A DNA stretch of 64,000 nucleotides from Oryzibacter oryziterrae (GTDB taxonomy: Bacteria; Pseudomonadota; Alphaproteobacteria; Rhizobiales; Pleomorphomonadaceae), in contig NZ_JAKJIC010000004.1 of NCBI RefSeq assembly GCF_021864535.1, forward strand, positions 186,001 through 250,000. The letters run 5' to 3'. Numbering within the stretch: the first letter of the stretch is position 1; each line of letters starts with the position of its first letter. This document shows positions 1 to 7,459 of the stretch, piece after piece. Position numbers and translations under genes: made by a program. Under the pieces are notes generated by a model. The model had not been told where the DNA came from and made no database searches. It saw only the letters and a list, made by a program, of their open reading frames with translations.

Positions 1-419
1 TGGTGGGCCATTTCGCGACCACGGAAGCGCAGGGTCACCTTGACCTTGTCGCCTTCCTCGAAGAAGCGAAGCATGCTCTTCATCTTCACTTCGTAGTCAT
101 GCGTGTCGATATTCGGCCGAAGCTTGACTTCCTTGATCTCGACGATCTTCTGGTTCTTGCGCGCTTCGGAAGCCTTCTTCTGGGCTTCGTACTTGTACTT
201 ACCGAAATCCAGGATCTTGCAGACCGGCGGCGTCGAGTTCGGAGAGATCTCCACGAGATCGAGACCGGCTTCAGCGGCCGCTGCCAGCGCGTCGTTGATA
301 GTGACAACGCCGAGGTTCTCACCACTATCGCCGATCAGCTGTACCTGCGGGACACGGATTTCACGATTGATGCGCGGACCTTCCTTGGTGGGCGCTGCGG
401 CTCGAAACGGACGGCGAAT
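1..419 (-). CDS. infC: Translation initiation factor IF-3 (3' end beyond window)
   Basis: IF-3 binds the 30S subunit, keeps it apart from 50S and checks start-codon pairing. The N-terminal domain and linker are readable: [47 protein letters not shown] and the lysine-rich [11 protein letters not shown] linker, then [20 protein letters not shown] of the C-terminal domain, which the window edge cuts. I place the start at an ATT codon (419-417) preceded by AGAGGAG at a 9-nt gap, because the family N-terminus (I/M-RRPFRA) begins exactly there and no ATG fits. AUU starts are established for infC and underlie its autoregulation. About 139 codons are visible. The hydrolase gene is transcribed away from it. 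Confidence 0.95.
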   Translation of the reverse strand, partial: MRRPFRAAAPTKEGPRINREIRVPQVQLIGDSGENLGVVTINDALAAAAEAGLDLVEISPNSTPPVCKILDFGKYKYEAQKKASEARKNQKIVEIKEVKLRPNIDTHDYEVKMKSMLRFFEEGDKVKVTLRFRGREMAH

Positions 420-435
420 GGCTTTCAACTCCTCT
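417..435 (-). promoter_or_regulatory. infC ribosome binding site with non-canonical AUU start
   Basis: Read on the minus strand, AGAGGAG (435-429) is followed after 9 nt by ATT at 419-417, which opens the infC frame directly. The rare start codon is the known sensor of IF-3 level in many bacteria: free IF-3 rejects AUU initiation on its own mRNA. This pairing decides the start. Confidence 0.85.
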
Positions 436-735
436 GATATTGATCCTTGGGCCCCGGGTGTCAAAAAGGCATGACGTCCCCGAACAGACATTGTTCGACC
501 AGACAATCACGCGAACTTGCTGACGGAGAGCGCGGCACACCGGCGGCCTGTCGTCTCCTTCCCGGTGCGCGTGGCAAACGACGCGGGCAAACCGATCGGG
601 AACGACGGCCCGAAAATCGTTGTGTTGCGAGCAAAAGTCAAGGTCTACGCTGTTTATTTGCGCGCGCTTTGGTCTAAAGAAAGCGGCAGGCGCCACCACG
701 ACCGGCGCAGCCATGCCAAAGGGAGCCTCCAACGG
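420..735. other. Divergent intergenic region between infC and the hydrolase gene
   Basis: About 315 bp holding the 5' leaders of infC (minus) and the alpha/beta hydrolase (plus). Apart from the infC ribosome binding site and a purine-rich AAAGGGAG before the hydrolase ATG, I see no clear promoter boxes, no strong hairpin and no coding signal. Long frames cross it on both strands, but only as upstream extensions with no ribosome binding site. Confidence 0.5.
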
Positions 736-1500
736 ATGACCTCGCGGTCCTTCAGCCTTGAAATGCCCGACGACGGGCGCAAGATCGCCGGTCTCGCTGA
801 GACCGGTGCCGGTCCCTCCCTGGTCTGGCTCGGCGGCTTCCGCTCGGACATGACCGGCTCCAAGGCCGAGGCTCTGGCCGCGCACGGTCGGGCCACCGGC
901 CGTCCCGTCGTCCGCTTCGACTATTCCGGCCACGGCATTTCCGACGGCCCCTTCTCCGCCGGCCGCATCAGCCGCTGGGCTGCCGAGGCGCGTGCCGTGA
1001 TCGATGCCGAAGCCCCTGGCGACAAGATCCTGATCGGCTCCTCCATGGGCGGCTGGATCTCGCTGCTGCTGGCCCACCGTGGGCTCCCCGGCCTCAAGGG
1101 GCTTGTGCTGATCGCGCCGGCGCCCGATTTCACAGAGCGCCTGATGCTGCCGTCCCTCTCCGGCGCCATGCGCCACACGCTGGCGGAGACCGGCGAGATC
1201 ACCCTGCCCGACGACTACGGCTCTGATCCGACCCGCCTGTCGCAAGCTTTCTTCGACGACGCCCGCAGCTGCCTGCTGCTCGATGCGCCGCTGCGGCTCG
1301 GCGTGCCCGTGCACATCCTGCAGGGAACCGACGACCGCTCCGTGCCGCCGGCGCATGCCCACCTGCTGGTCAGCCGCCTCGCCGAGGACGACGTCACGCT
1401 CACCCTCGTCAAGGGCGGCGACCATCGCCTGTCGCGCCCGGACGACCTCACGCTGATGCTCGCCAGCATCGATCGCATGGTGCAAAGCGCGGAATCCTGA
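736..1500 (+). CDS. Alpha/beta hydrolase family protein
   Basis: A 254-residue serine hydrolase of the alpha/beta fold. The nucleophile elbow GSSMGG puts the catalytic serine at about residue 103. GTDDRSVP (D199/D200) and GGDH (H230) supply the likely acid and histidine. The oxyanion-hole region reads WLGGFRSDMTGSKAE, followed by FDYSGHG, a pattern shared with ABHD10-like bacterial esterases. No signal peptide, so cytoplasmic. The ATG at 736 is chosen because GGGAG lies about 10 nt upstream and family similarity begins there; the frame is open further upstream without a better start. In Rhizobiales a gene of this type often sits divergent from infC. Substrate unknown; an esterase or thioesterase role is inference. 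Confidence 0.85.
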   Translation: MTSRSFSLEMPDDGRKIAGLAETGAGPSLVWLGGFRSDMTGSKAEALAAHGRATGRPVVRFDYSGHGISDGPFSAGRISRWAAEARAVIDAEAPGDKILIGSSMGGWISLLLAHRGLPGLKGLVLIAPAPDFTERLMLPSLSGAMRHTLAETGEITLPDDYGSDPTRLSQAFFDDARSCLLLDAPLRLGVPVHILQGTDDRSVPPAHAHLLVSRLAEDDVTLTLVKGGDHRLSRPDDLTLMLASIDRMVQSAES

Positions 1501-1640
1501 AAATGTTCTCATACGCGTTTTTTCCAGCGTGCGCTTTGACGCCAATGGATTATCACTCAGCGCAGGCATGCTATAGGACGCCCGTGCGTGTGAACGTTCT
1601 CATGCCAGGCGTCATCGAAAGATGAGGCCTGGTGGTCCGC

Positions 1641-1683
1641 TTTCGAATGTCTCGAGCCCCCAACGCAATCGAGACATTCGAAA
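1641..1683. terminator. Perfect 15-bp inverted repeat between hydrolase gene and dapB
   Basis: Arms TTTCGAATGTCTCGA (1641-1655) and TCGAGACATTCGAAA (1669-1683) are exact reverse complements around a 13-nt loop. It lies 141 bp after the hydrolase stop and 64 bp before the dapB ATG. There is no run of T after either arm, so it is a poor intrinsic terminator; an mRNA-stability hairpin, leader structure or protein-binding dyad are alternatives. Confidence 0.45.
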
Positions 1684-1746
1684 TGTTTACAATGAGCCGA
1701 TGCGTCAGCATCTTGGGCGAATTGGTATCGCATCTGGGGAAGAGAC

Positions 1747-2559
1747 ATGACCGACATGAAGCTCGTGGTCACCGGTGCCGGCGGCCGCATGGGCCGGACC
1801 CTCATCCGCACCGTCGCCGAAACGCCGGGCGTGCGTCTGCACGCCGCCATCGACCGGGACGGCGCCGCGGCCATCGGACAGGATGCCGGCCTTCTCGCCG
1901 GCGTCGGCGAGCTCGGCGTGCCCGTCACCACCGATGCCCTCAAGGCCGTCGTCGACGCCGAGGGCATCCTCGACTTCACCGCTCCGGCCGCCACGCTGCA
2001 TTTTGCCGAACTGGCCGCCCAGGCGCGCATCGTCCACGTCATCGGCACCACCGGCTGCTCGGAGGCCGACGAGGCGGCCATCGATGCGGCCGCGCGCCAT
2101 GCCACCATCGTCAAGTCGGGCAACATGAGCGTCGGCGTCAACCTGCTCGCCACCCTGGTCGAGCGCGCCGCCCGCGCCCTTGGCCCCGATTTCGACGCCG
2201 AAATCCTCGAAATGCATCACCGCCTCAAGGTCGATGCGCCCTCCGGCACCGCGCTCCTGCTCGGTGAGGCGGTGGCGCGCGGTCGCAACATCGACCTCAA
2301 GGACAAGTCCGTCCGCAGCCGCGATGGCCACACCGGCGCCCGCGTCGAGGGCACCGTGGGCTTTGCCACCTTGCGCGGCGGTTCGGTGGTCGGGGATCAT
2401 ACGGTGATGTTTGCCGGCGCCGGCGAGCGTATCGAACTGCGGCACATTGCCGAAGACCGTTCCCTCTTTGCCAAGGGTGCGGTGCGCGCCGCCCTCTGGG
2501 CGCGCGGCCGCAAGCCCGGCCGCTTCACCATGGCCGACGTCCTTGGCCTCAATGACTGA
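1747..2559 (+). CDS. dapB: 4-hydroxy-tetrahydrodipicolinate reductase
   Basis: Reduces 4-hydroxy-tetrahydrodipicolinate with NAD(P)H in the diaminopimelate/lysine pathway, supplying peptidoglycan and lysine. The 270 residues match family length. The N-terminal Rossmann motif is [15 protein letters not shown] (100-104) and [11 protein letters not shown] follow. The signature [20 protein letters not shown] carries the catalytic histidine pair (H157/H158) and K161. A purine-rich GGGGAAGAGAC lies directly before the ATG. gpmA follows after 47 bp on the same strand, the dapB-gpmA arrangement common in Rhizobiales, so co-transcription is likely. Confidence 0.96.
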   Translation: MTDMKLVVTGAGGRMGRTLIRTVAETPGVRLHAAIDRDGAAAIGQDAGLLAGVGELGVPVTTDALKAVVDAEGILDFTAPAATLHFAELAAQARIVHVIGTTGCSEADEAAIDAAARHATIVKSGNMSVGVNLLATLVERAARALGPDFDAEILEMHHRLKVDAPSGTALLLGEAVARGRNIDLKDKSVRSRDGHTGARVEGTVGFATLRGGSVVGDHTVMFAGAGERIELRHIAEDRSLFAKGAVRAALWARGRKPGRFTMADVLGLND

Positions 2560-2606
2560 TTTGAACTGAACCCCTAACGCTGACTCAAAAGCTGGAGACC
2601 TCCCCC

Positions 2607-3227
2607 ATGAGCCGCACTCTCGTCCTTGTCCGCCACGGCCAGTCCGAGTGGAACCTTTTGAACCTCTTCACCGGCTGGAAGGACCCCGATCTGACGGCCC
2701 AGGGCGTCAAGGAAGCCACCGCTGCCGGCACGCGCCTTGCCGGCCTCGGCCTCAAGTTCGACATCGCCTATACCTCGGCGCTCACCCGCGCCCAGCACAC
2801 CTGCCGCCTGATCCTCGGCGAGGTTGGCCAGTCGGACCTCGAGACCATCCGCGACCAGGCCCTCAACGAGCGCGACTATGGCGAGCTCACCGGCCTCAAC
2901 AAGGACGACGCCCGCGCCAAGTGGGGCGAGGAGCAGGTCCACATCTGGCGCCGCTCCTTCGACATTCCCCCTCCGGGCGGTGAAAGCCTGCTCAACACCG
3001 CCGAGCGCACGCTGCCCTATTTCAAGGCCCAGATCCTGCCGCGCGTCCTGAAAGGCGAAACCGTCCTCGTCGCCGCCCACGGCAACTCGCTGCGCTCCAT
3101 CATCATGGATCTGGAAAAGCTCACCGGCGACGAAATCGTCGCCCGCGAACTCAACACCGGCGAACCCATCGTCTACGAGCTGAACGCCGACGGCTCGGTG
3201 GGGAGCAAGAAGGTTCTGGCCGCCTGA
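2607..3227 (+). CDS. gpmA: 2,3-bisphosphoglycerate-dependent phosphoglycerate mutase
   Basis: Interconverts 3- and 2-phosphoglycerate in glycolysis and gluconeogenesis. The 206-residue protein opens with the phosphohistidine motif [10 protein letters not shown] (H10), then [25 protein letters not shown] (E88) and [10 protein letters not shown] (H158), together the dPGM active site. It is shorter than the roughly 250-residue E. coli enzyme, as is usual for the alphaproteobacterial form. GGAGACC lies upstream of the ATG. A strong intrinsic terminator follows, closing a dapB-gpmA unit. Confidence 0.95.
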   Translation: MSRTLVLVRHGQSEWNLLNLFTGWKDPDLTAQGVKEATAAGTRLAGLGLKFDIAYTSALTRAQHTCRLILGEVGQSDLETIRDQALNERDYGELTGLNKDDARAKWGEEQVHIWRRSFDIPPPGGESLLNTAERTLPYFKAQILPRVLKGETVLVAAHGNSLRSIIMDLEKLTGDEIVARELNTGEPIVYELNADGSVGSKKVLAA

Positions 3228-3257
3228 TCGGCGTGACGGGTTGGATGAATGCGATAG

Positions 3258-3288
3258 CCGCCCCGGTTCGGAAACGAGCCGGGGCGGT
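3258..3288 (+). terminator. Intrinsic terminator after gpmA
   Basis: CCGCCCCGGTTCG, a GAAA tetraloop and CGAGCCGGGGCGG form a 13-bp GC-rich stem with one G-U wobble, followed by TTT. It begins about 30 bp after the gpmA stop and is the clear end of the dapB-gpmA unit. Confidence 0.85.
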
Positions 3289-3323
3289 TTGCGTTTGGGG
3301 GGAAGGTAGGGGCGAGGAAGGTC

Positions 3324-3356
3324 GGTGACTGTTTCCGCGTAGCGGTAACTGTCACC
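3324..3356. repeat. Imperfect inverted repeat at the edge of the AbiJ-like island
   Basis: GGTGACTGTTTCCGC and GCGGTAACTGTCACC form an inverted repeat with two mismatches around the triplet GTA. It stands between the gpmA terminator and the convergent AbiJ-like operon. It could be a palindromic repeat or a second terminator. The rest of 3228-3552 shows no gene. Confidence 0.45.
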
Positions 3357-3552
3357 TTCTGTAAGGCTGGAAACAAAGCAAAATGCGTCTCTAACAACGC
3401 ATCTAGTTGTGACCGCGAGTTTTAGCCTTTTCGCTGGTCGAAAGTCCGATTTGGGGCTGGAAGGGGACTGGTAGGTTTCGGGTTAACGACTGGAGAAGCT
3501 GTCATGGGCTGCAAAGGCGCCTGAAGCGAATAGAGAGCCTTATGAAACACCT

Positions 3553-4875
3553 TCATGGTCGAATGCGGTGCAGACGAAAAAGTTTGTCGAAGAAATCCGT
3601 GATCCTCGCCTCGGTGCCGTCACCGACCAGTTCATTTGCGCCGAACCGATAGACCTCGTATCCGGCAAGGCGCAGCTCGCGGTCGGCCGACACCATGTCG
3701 GCATAGACCTTCAATGACGGAAGGTCGTTTTCCGAGAAGTGATGCTTGCCGTCGACCTCGATCACGATGCGCTGACGGTTGGGAAGCAGCATCAGGAAGT
3801 CCATTCGCTGACGCGGTAGCGGAAGCCGATGGCGCAGGGTTTTCACCACGGCAGGATCATAGTGAAGGTAAACCTGCGGCAGGAGCGCGGGCAGCGCCTC
3901 GCCGAGGGCGGACCGGTAGGCTTTGAAGTAGGTCGCGAAAAGCTTGTGCTCGGCGTCCGAGGCCAGGGATTCCTGGAGACGAGCTCCAAGTTTCGCTGCA
4001 TCACCCCCCGACGCAACCTCACCCCACCAGGAAACGAGCTCCGACCACAGAAGACCGCTCGCGCCGATCGGCCGGTCGTAGACCAGGCAACTCTCTTCGC
4101 CAGACAGAATGACGATGTCGTTGTTGATCGCGTCGGCAAAGCCGATCTCCGGCTTCGGTCCTCGCGAGGCAAAGATCAAATTCTTGGGCCGACCGCCGAC
4201 ACCACGCACGACAGGACGGAAGCCGAAGATGGGGTGACCGGAAAGCTCGCCTTCCGGCACGAGTTCGTATCCGTCGCGCACGAGAATCTTGTTGAGGGCG
4301 ATGACCGTTCCCGCCTGATCGTCCCCTGACCGGGAAAGCGGATGAACGGCTTCTTCGAGCAATGCACCGAACCTGGCTTTGGAGCAATCAAAGGCGCCGA
4401 TTTCACCGAATAGCTGTTCTACCGACCAATCGCCCGGATGCCGATCCATATGCCGGTCGATTTGGTCGCGCAGGCTTTGTCCGCGGCTTCCGAGGAAATC
4501 GTCAATCGGTGTGGAAAGGACGAAATGGCGCCCCACGACTTCCACTGTGCCGCGCTCACCGGCGAGATCATCTCCGAGGGCGCGCGCGACGTCTCGTCGT
4601 GTAATGTGAGTTAGAGGCGGGTCGTTTGCCTCGAGTACCTTGTGGCCCGCTTCATCGAGGGCGATGTCGCGACGATCCTCACCAAATTTCAGCGCAAGCT
4701 GCGCCAATTGCTCCTGCGTCAGGTTCGCCAGCGCTTGTTCGATACGCTGCCGCTTTGACAAGCTCTCCTCGAAGGGTACGACCAGCCCTGCGACCCGCAG
4801 TGGCTCCTCGCTGAGCTGTGCGTGGCTCATGCCCTGAAGGAGGCCGGCGACGAGCCCATAGAGGTCAGCCGTCAC
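3553..4875 (-). CDS. AbiJ-like protein with C-terminal PD-(D/E)XK-type nuclease fold
   Basis: 440 residues. The middle (about 100-300) resembles the AbiJ N-terminal domain 3 family as I remember it: ALLEEAVHPLSRSG, LNKILVRDGYELV, GELSGHPIFGFRP and GRPKNLIFASRGPKPEIGFA, then NNDIVILSGEESCLVYDRPI. The C-terminus has MDFLMLLPNRQRIVIEVDGKHHFS, which fits the D...ExK core of a PD-(D/E)XK nuclease (MDF aspartate, IEVDGK). GTG start at 4875-4873 with AAGGGAA upstream; it overlaps the preceding gene by 11 nt, indicating translational coupling. AbiJ-type proteins are linked to abortive phage infection. A role as nuclease effector of a two-gene defence unit is inference. Confidence 0.7.
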   Translation of the reverse strand: MTADLYGLVAGLLQGMSHAQLSEEPLRVAGLVVPFEESLSKRQRIEQALANLTQEQLAQLALKFGEDRRDIALDEAGHKVLEANDPPLTHITRRDVARALGDDLAGERGTVEVVGRHFVLSTPIDDFLGSRGQSLRDQIDRHMDRHPGDWSVEQLFGEIGAFDCSKARFGALLEEAVHPLSRSGDDQAGTVIALNKILVRDGYELVPEGELSGHPIFGFRPVVRGVGGRPKNLIFASRGPKPEIGFADAINNDIVILSGEESCLVYDRPIGASGLLWSELVSWWGEVASGGDAAKLGARLQESLASDAEHKLFATYFKAYRSALGEALPALLPQVYLHYDPAVVKTLRHRLPLPRQRMDFLMLLPNRQRIVIEVDGKHHFSENDLPSLKVYADMVSADRELRLAGYEVYRFGANELVGDGTEARITDFFDKLFRLHRIRP

Positions 4876-5746
4876 GGTTTGTTCCCTTCAGGATCACGCG
4901 CACGAATGCGAACATGCGGGAGAAAAGGTAGTCGACCTGATCGAGAGAGGTCAGCGCTTCCTGCGTCGTCTCAGAATGACGAATGCGAAAGCTATTCCCG
5001 ATTCTGGTCAGTTCAACGGCTTCGCGCCCGAGCGCTTGGCGAAAACCGGAGCCCGGCGCGGCGACACGATCGAGCAATGCATCGGCCTGCACGCGCTTGT
5101 TGGCCCCCGGCTCCAGCGTCTTCAGCCGCTCAAGCGCATCCCACAGCTTTTCCAGCGCATCGCGGCGATCGTCGGGCTTTGGCGAGAGAATTCGCTGTCG
5201 TGCGGCTTCAAGTAGCCCGTCGGTCTCCGCATTGCCGGTGTGAAACAAGGCCCATCCAATAGTATTGGCGATCGCCTGCGGAAGAACGCGTTGGGCCTGT
5301 CCGGTCGCTGTGAGCTCATAGGCGACGGCATTCCGGCGAAATAGGAGGTTCACGTCCGCCATAAATCGCGCGAGGCCGGCGTCTCGATCCCAACTCAAGT
5401 GATGGTGACGGTAGTATGAATGATAAGCGCCCTGAAATGGCTCACCCACGGCGCTGGCGCAGAACTCGAGCAGATCGAGGATCACCGGCGTGTCAGGCAC
5501 TCTACTCGGGGAGAGTGGCCATTCGATCCACGGCACCTCGGCGCCCAGCACCTGGCGGAAGGCCTGATCGTCACACCCGCACGGCCCCTTTCCGTCGGGA
5601 CACTGTTCCGGAAAGCGCAGGCCAAATGAGCCGTTGCCAATTCCCATCTGTATCAAACTGTAGAGGCCAGCCGACAAGCGCTCATCGATGACATCTATTG
5701 TTGGAGGCCGTGTTCCATATTCACGATCCGTAAAATAGGTCGACAT
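4865..5746 (-). CDS. AbiJ/HEPN-like protein, first gene of putative defence operon
   Basis: 293 residues. The N-terminus FTDREYGTRPPTIDVIDERL...LYSLI resembles the start of the AbiJ-NTD4-type family. The C-terminal part DDRRDALEKLWDALERLKTL followed by TRIGNSFRIRHSE and VDYLFSRMFAFVRVIL is a helical region with an R-x2-H element like those of HEPN ribonuclease proteins. ATG at 5746 with GGTGA about 5 nt upstream. It is followed in an 11-nt overlap by the AbiJ-like nuclease gene. A perfect 16-bp dyad lies 16 bp upstream of the start. The family call is from memory of consensus patterns, not a search. Partner, toxin half or sensor half of the pair are all possible. Confidence 0.62.
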   Translation of the reverse strand: MSTYFTDREYGTRPPTIDVIDERLSAGLYSLIQMGIGNGSFGLRFPEQCPDGKGPCGCDDQAFRQVLGAEVPWIEWPLSPSRVPDTPVILDLLEFCASAVGEPFQGAYHSYYRHHHLSWDRDAGLARFMADVNLLFRRNAVAYELTATGQAQRVLPQAIANTIGWALFHTGNAETDGLLEAARQRILSPKPDDRRDALEKLWDALERLKTLEPGANKRVQADALLDRVAAPGSGFRQALGREAVELTRIGNSFRIRHSETTQEALTSLDQVDYLFSRMFAFVRVILKGTNRDG

Positions 5747-5762
5747 TTTTCACCAATGATAT

Positions 5763-5778
5763 TTTGCTAATTAGCAAA
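5763..5778. promoter_or_regulatory. Perfect 16-bp dyad in the AbiJ-like operon promoter
   Basis: TTTGCTAATTAGCAAA reads the same on both strands and lies 16 bp upstream of the first AbiJ-like start codon, in a short AT-rich stretch. The position fits an operator that would block transcription or translation of the operon. No regulator gene is adjacent, so autoregulation or a distant regulator would be needed. Confidence 0.5.
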
Positions 5779-5879
5779 GACTATAGCTCCTTTGCCGCAG
5801 TTGCTTTATAGCACCGGACGGACAGTCTTTCATCCCAACGTTTCTGCCGAAGATGAGGACCGTCAGCTTTTACGCGATG

Positions 5880-6500
5880 GACAATTCACACTGAACGACT
5901 GAAACGGGGCTCAAAACAGTCATACCTGTCCGGCCCATGAGTATGTAAGTTCGCTGCGTGCCCCCTGGCCCACAAGAAATCTTATCCCCCTCGCTCCCAC
6001 CACCCTTACACTCCCCCTCATCCGCGGCCGGCGGGGAGGTGTCAGGATCCAGCACCGAGCATCTGGCCGGGGACCGGTCCCGCGCCTGCCGACTGGCGGC
6101 AGTCCCGGGCGAGCCTGACCTCGGTACCACTGCCCCGCACTACGACGGGGTGCCCTGAAGCAGGAGGGCGATAGGGGTGTCGGGTGGGTCCAGAGCGACG
6201 GAGGCGGCACTGATGGCGATGAGTCACGCAGCCCGTCCTTACGTAACCGGGACCGCCCGGCTCCGGCCGATGGGCCAACGTCTTTCCCCGCGCGCCCCCA
6301 GGGCGTTGCGGCAGACGGTGGTTCGGGAGGTGTCCCCTCGGGGATGCAGACCAAAGCCGGGACAGCCCTGAAGACGTACCGTTTAAAATCGGGGGCGCGA
6401 GCTCCCGGACAGGCTTCGTACACACCGGACGGGAGCGCGGGCGACCGCTATCCTACTCCAAACCTTACCGCGGCCCCGCCGCGCTCCCGTCCCCGCATTG
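5880..6500. other. Hairpin-rich GC-rich non-coding element of unknown nature
   Basis: About 600 bp with no convincing gene. Many local stem-loops can be drawn: GGGACCGGTCCC (6070-6081), CTGCC..GGCAG (6086-6102), CCCCG..CGGGG (6133-6150) and GGGGGC-GCGA-GCTCCC (6390-6405). Several frames stay open on both strands, including one of 167 codons on minus, but the products are Pro/Arg/Gly-rich with no domain, as expected of GC-rich non-coding DNA. It is not tRNA or rRNA, and I found no RNase P or tmRNA signature. A structured RNA, a decayed mobile element or a dispersed repeat are possible. Confidence 0.4.
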
Positions 6501-6603
6501 CGTGGGGAGATGACGAAAGCAAAGCTCCGGTGGCCTCGGCCTCGCGGAGGTGAAGGTGTTTGTGGGGGCTGGATGGGCGGAGGCACGCGGCAGCCGGGGA
6601 ATA

Positions 6604-6758
6604 CCCCCCTCTCCAACTCTCCCCCTCAAGGGGGGAGAGAGTGCCGATTGGTTCCACGCAGAACCTTGGAAGGAATGTGGGTGGAAACCTTGAAGGATGG
6701 GCGGTGGTCAGCTCGTTAAGCTCTCTCCCCCCTTGAGGGGGAGAGTTGGAGAGGGGGG
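6604..6758. repeat. Inverted pair of REP-like palindromes
   Basis: Two copies of the same element face each other: 6604-6641 (CTCTCCAACTCTCCCCC, TCAA, GGGGGGAGAGAG) and its reverse complement at 6721-6758. Each contains its own hairpin of about 9 bp with a TCAA or TTGA loop, and together they give arms of about 38 nt separated by 79 bp. The second copy is followed by a GGGGGAGAG-type purine-rich run. A third copy lies inside hrpB (63203-63243). Such CTCTCC..GGGGAGAG palindromes are frequent in alphaproteobacterial intergenic DNA. No gene lies within. Confidence 0.8.
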
Positions 6759-6841
6759 AGAGGGGGAGAGGGGGAGAGGGGGGTAGGCCAACGGCATGAC
6801 AAGGTGCCGGCAAACGTCCTTTGAGCGGGCCGTCTCATGCC

Positions 6842-7459
6842 TCACCTCGCCAACGCCAACCTCGCCCCCAGCGCCGCGAAGGCTGCGGCGAAGCTGTAGC
6901 GCAGTCCGGCAAGGATCGCGGGTCTCGCCAGAACATGCCGGCGGACGGCGGCGGCGAAGATGCCGTAGAGGGCGAAGACCGCGAAGGTCATGGCCATGAA
7001 GGTTGCGCTGAGTTCCAGCATGGTGGCAAGGGCGCCAGGTCCGCCGCCGTCGACGAACTGCGGCAGGAAGGCGAAGAAGAACAGGGTGAGCTTGGGATTG
7101 AGGAGGTTGAGAAGGATGCCCCTGACGATGATCCGCCCCGCCGATCGGGTCGGCGCCGAGGTCTCCACGGAGAGCGCGCTGCGGTCGCGAACGGTCATCC
7201 AGGCCATATAGAGGAGATAGGCCACACCGAGATATTTCAGCGTCGCAAAAGCCACGGCGCTGGCGTGCAGCAGCGCGGCAAGCCCGGTGATCGCGGCCAG
7301 AAGATGCGGCACGATGCCGAGCGTGCAGCCAAAGGCGGCGATCAGGCTCGACCGGGCGCCGCGCGTCAGACCTTCGCTCAGCGTATAGAGCACGCCGGTG
7401 CCCGGGGAGGCGACCACGAGAAACGCCAACCCCAGGAACTCCGGCGTGATCGCTGTCAC
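6842..7459 (-). CDS. LysE/RhtB-family amino-acid exporter
   Basis: 205 residues, about six hydrophobic segments, matching the LysE/RhtB size. The N-terminal hallmark is FLVVASPGTGVLYTLSEGLTRG (family: PGP..), with LKYLGVAYLLYMAW in the middle and RGILLNLLNPKLTLFFFAFLPQFV after it. Family members export amino acids or derivatives by proton motive force. The GTG start at 7459 is chosen because it forms a GTGA overlap with the stop of the upstream Ada/Ogt-like gene and the LysE fold starts immediately. Longer upstream frames run into that gene. Substrate unknown. Confidence 0.88.
   Translation of the reverse strand: MTAITPEFLGLAFLVVASPGTGVLYTLSEGLTRGARSSLIAAFGCTLGIVPHLLAAITGLAALLHASAVAFATLKYLGVAYLLYMAWMTVRDRSALSVETSAPTRSAGRIIVRGILLNLLNPKLTLFFFAFLPQFVDGGGPGALATMLELSATFMAMTFAVFALYGIFAAAVRRHVLARPAILAGLRYSFAAAFAALGARLALAR

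Noticed and set aside
3-437. 144-codon plus-strand frame at the left edge
   Set aside because: It is antisense to infC, whose conserved IF-3 sequence reads on the minus strand.
5920-6423. 167-codon minus-strand frame in the GC-rich element
   Set aside because: The product is Pro/Arg/Gly-rich without motif; other frames are open over the same bases on both strands and local hairpins dominate, so coding is unsupported.
6448-6813. 121-codon minus-strand frame across the REP pair
   Set aside because: It consists largely of translated palindromes (PPSPPLPLSPLSNSPPQGG) and overlaps repeats.
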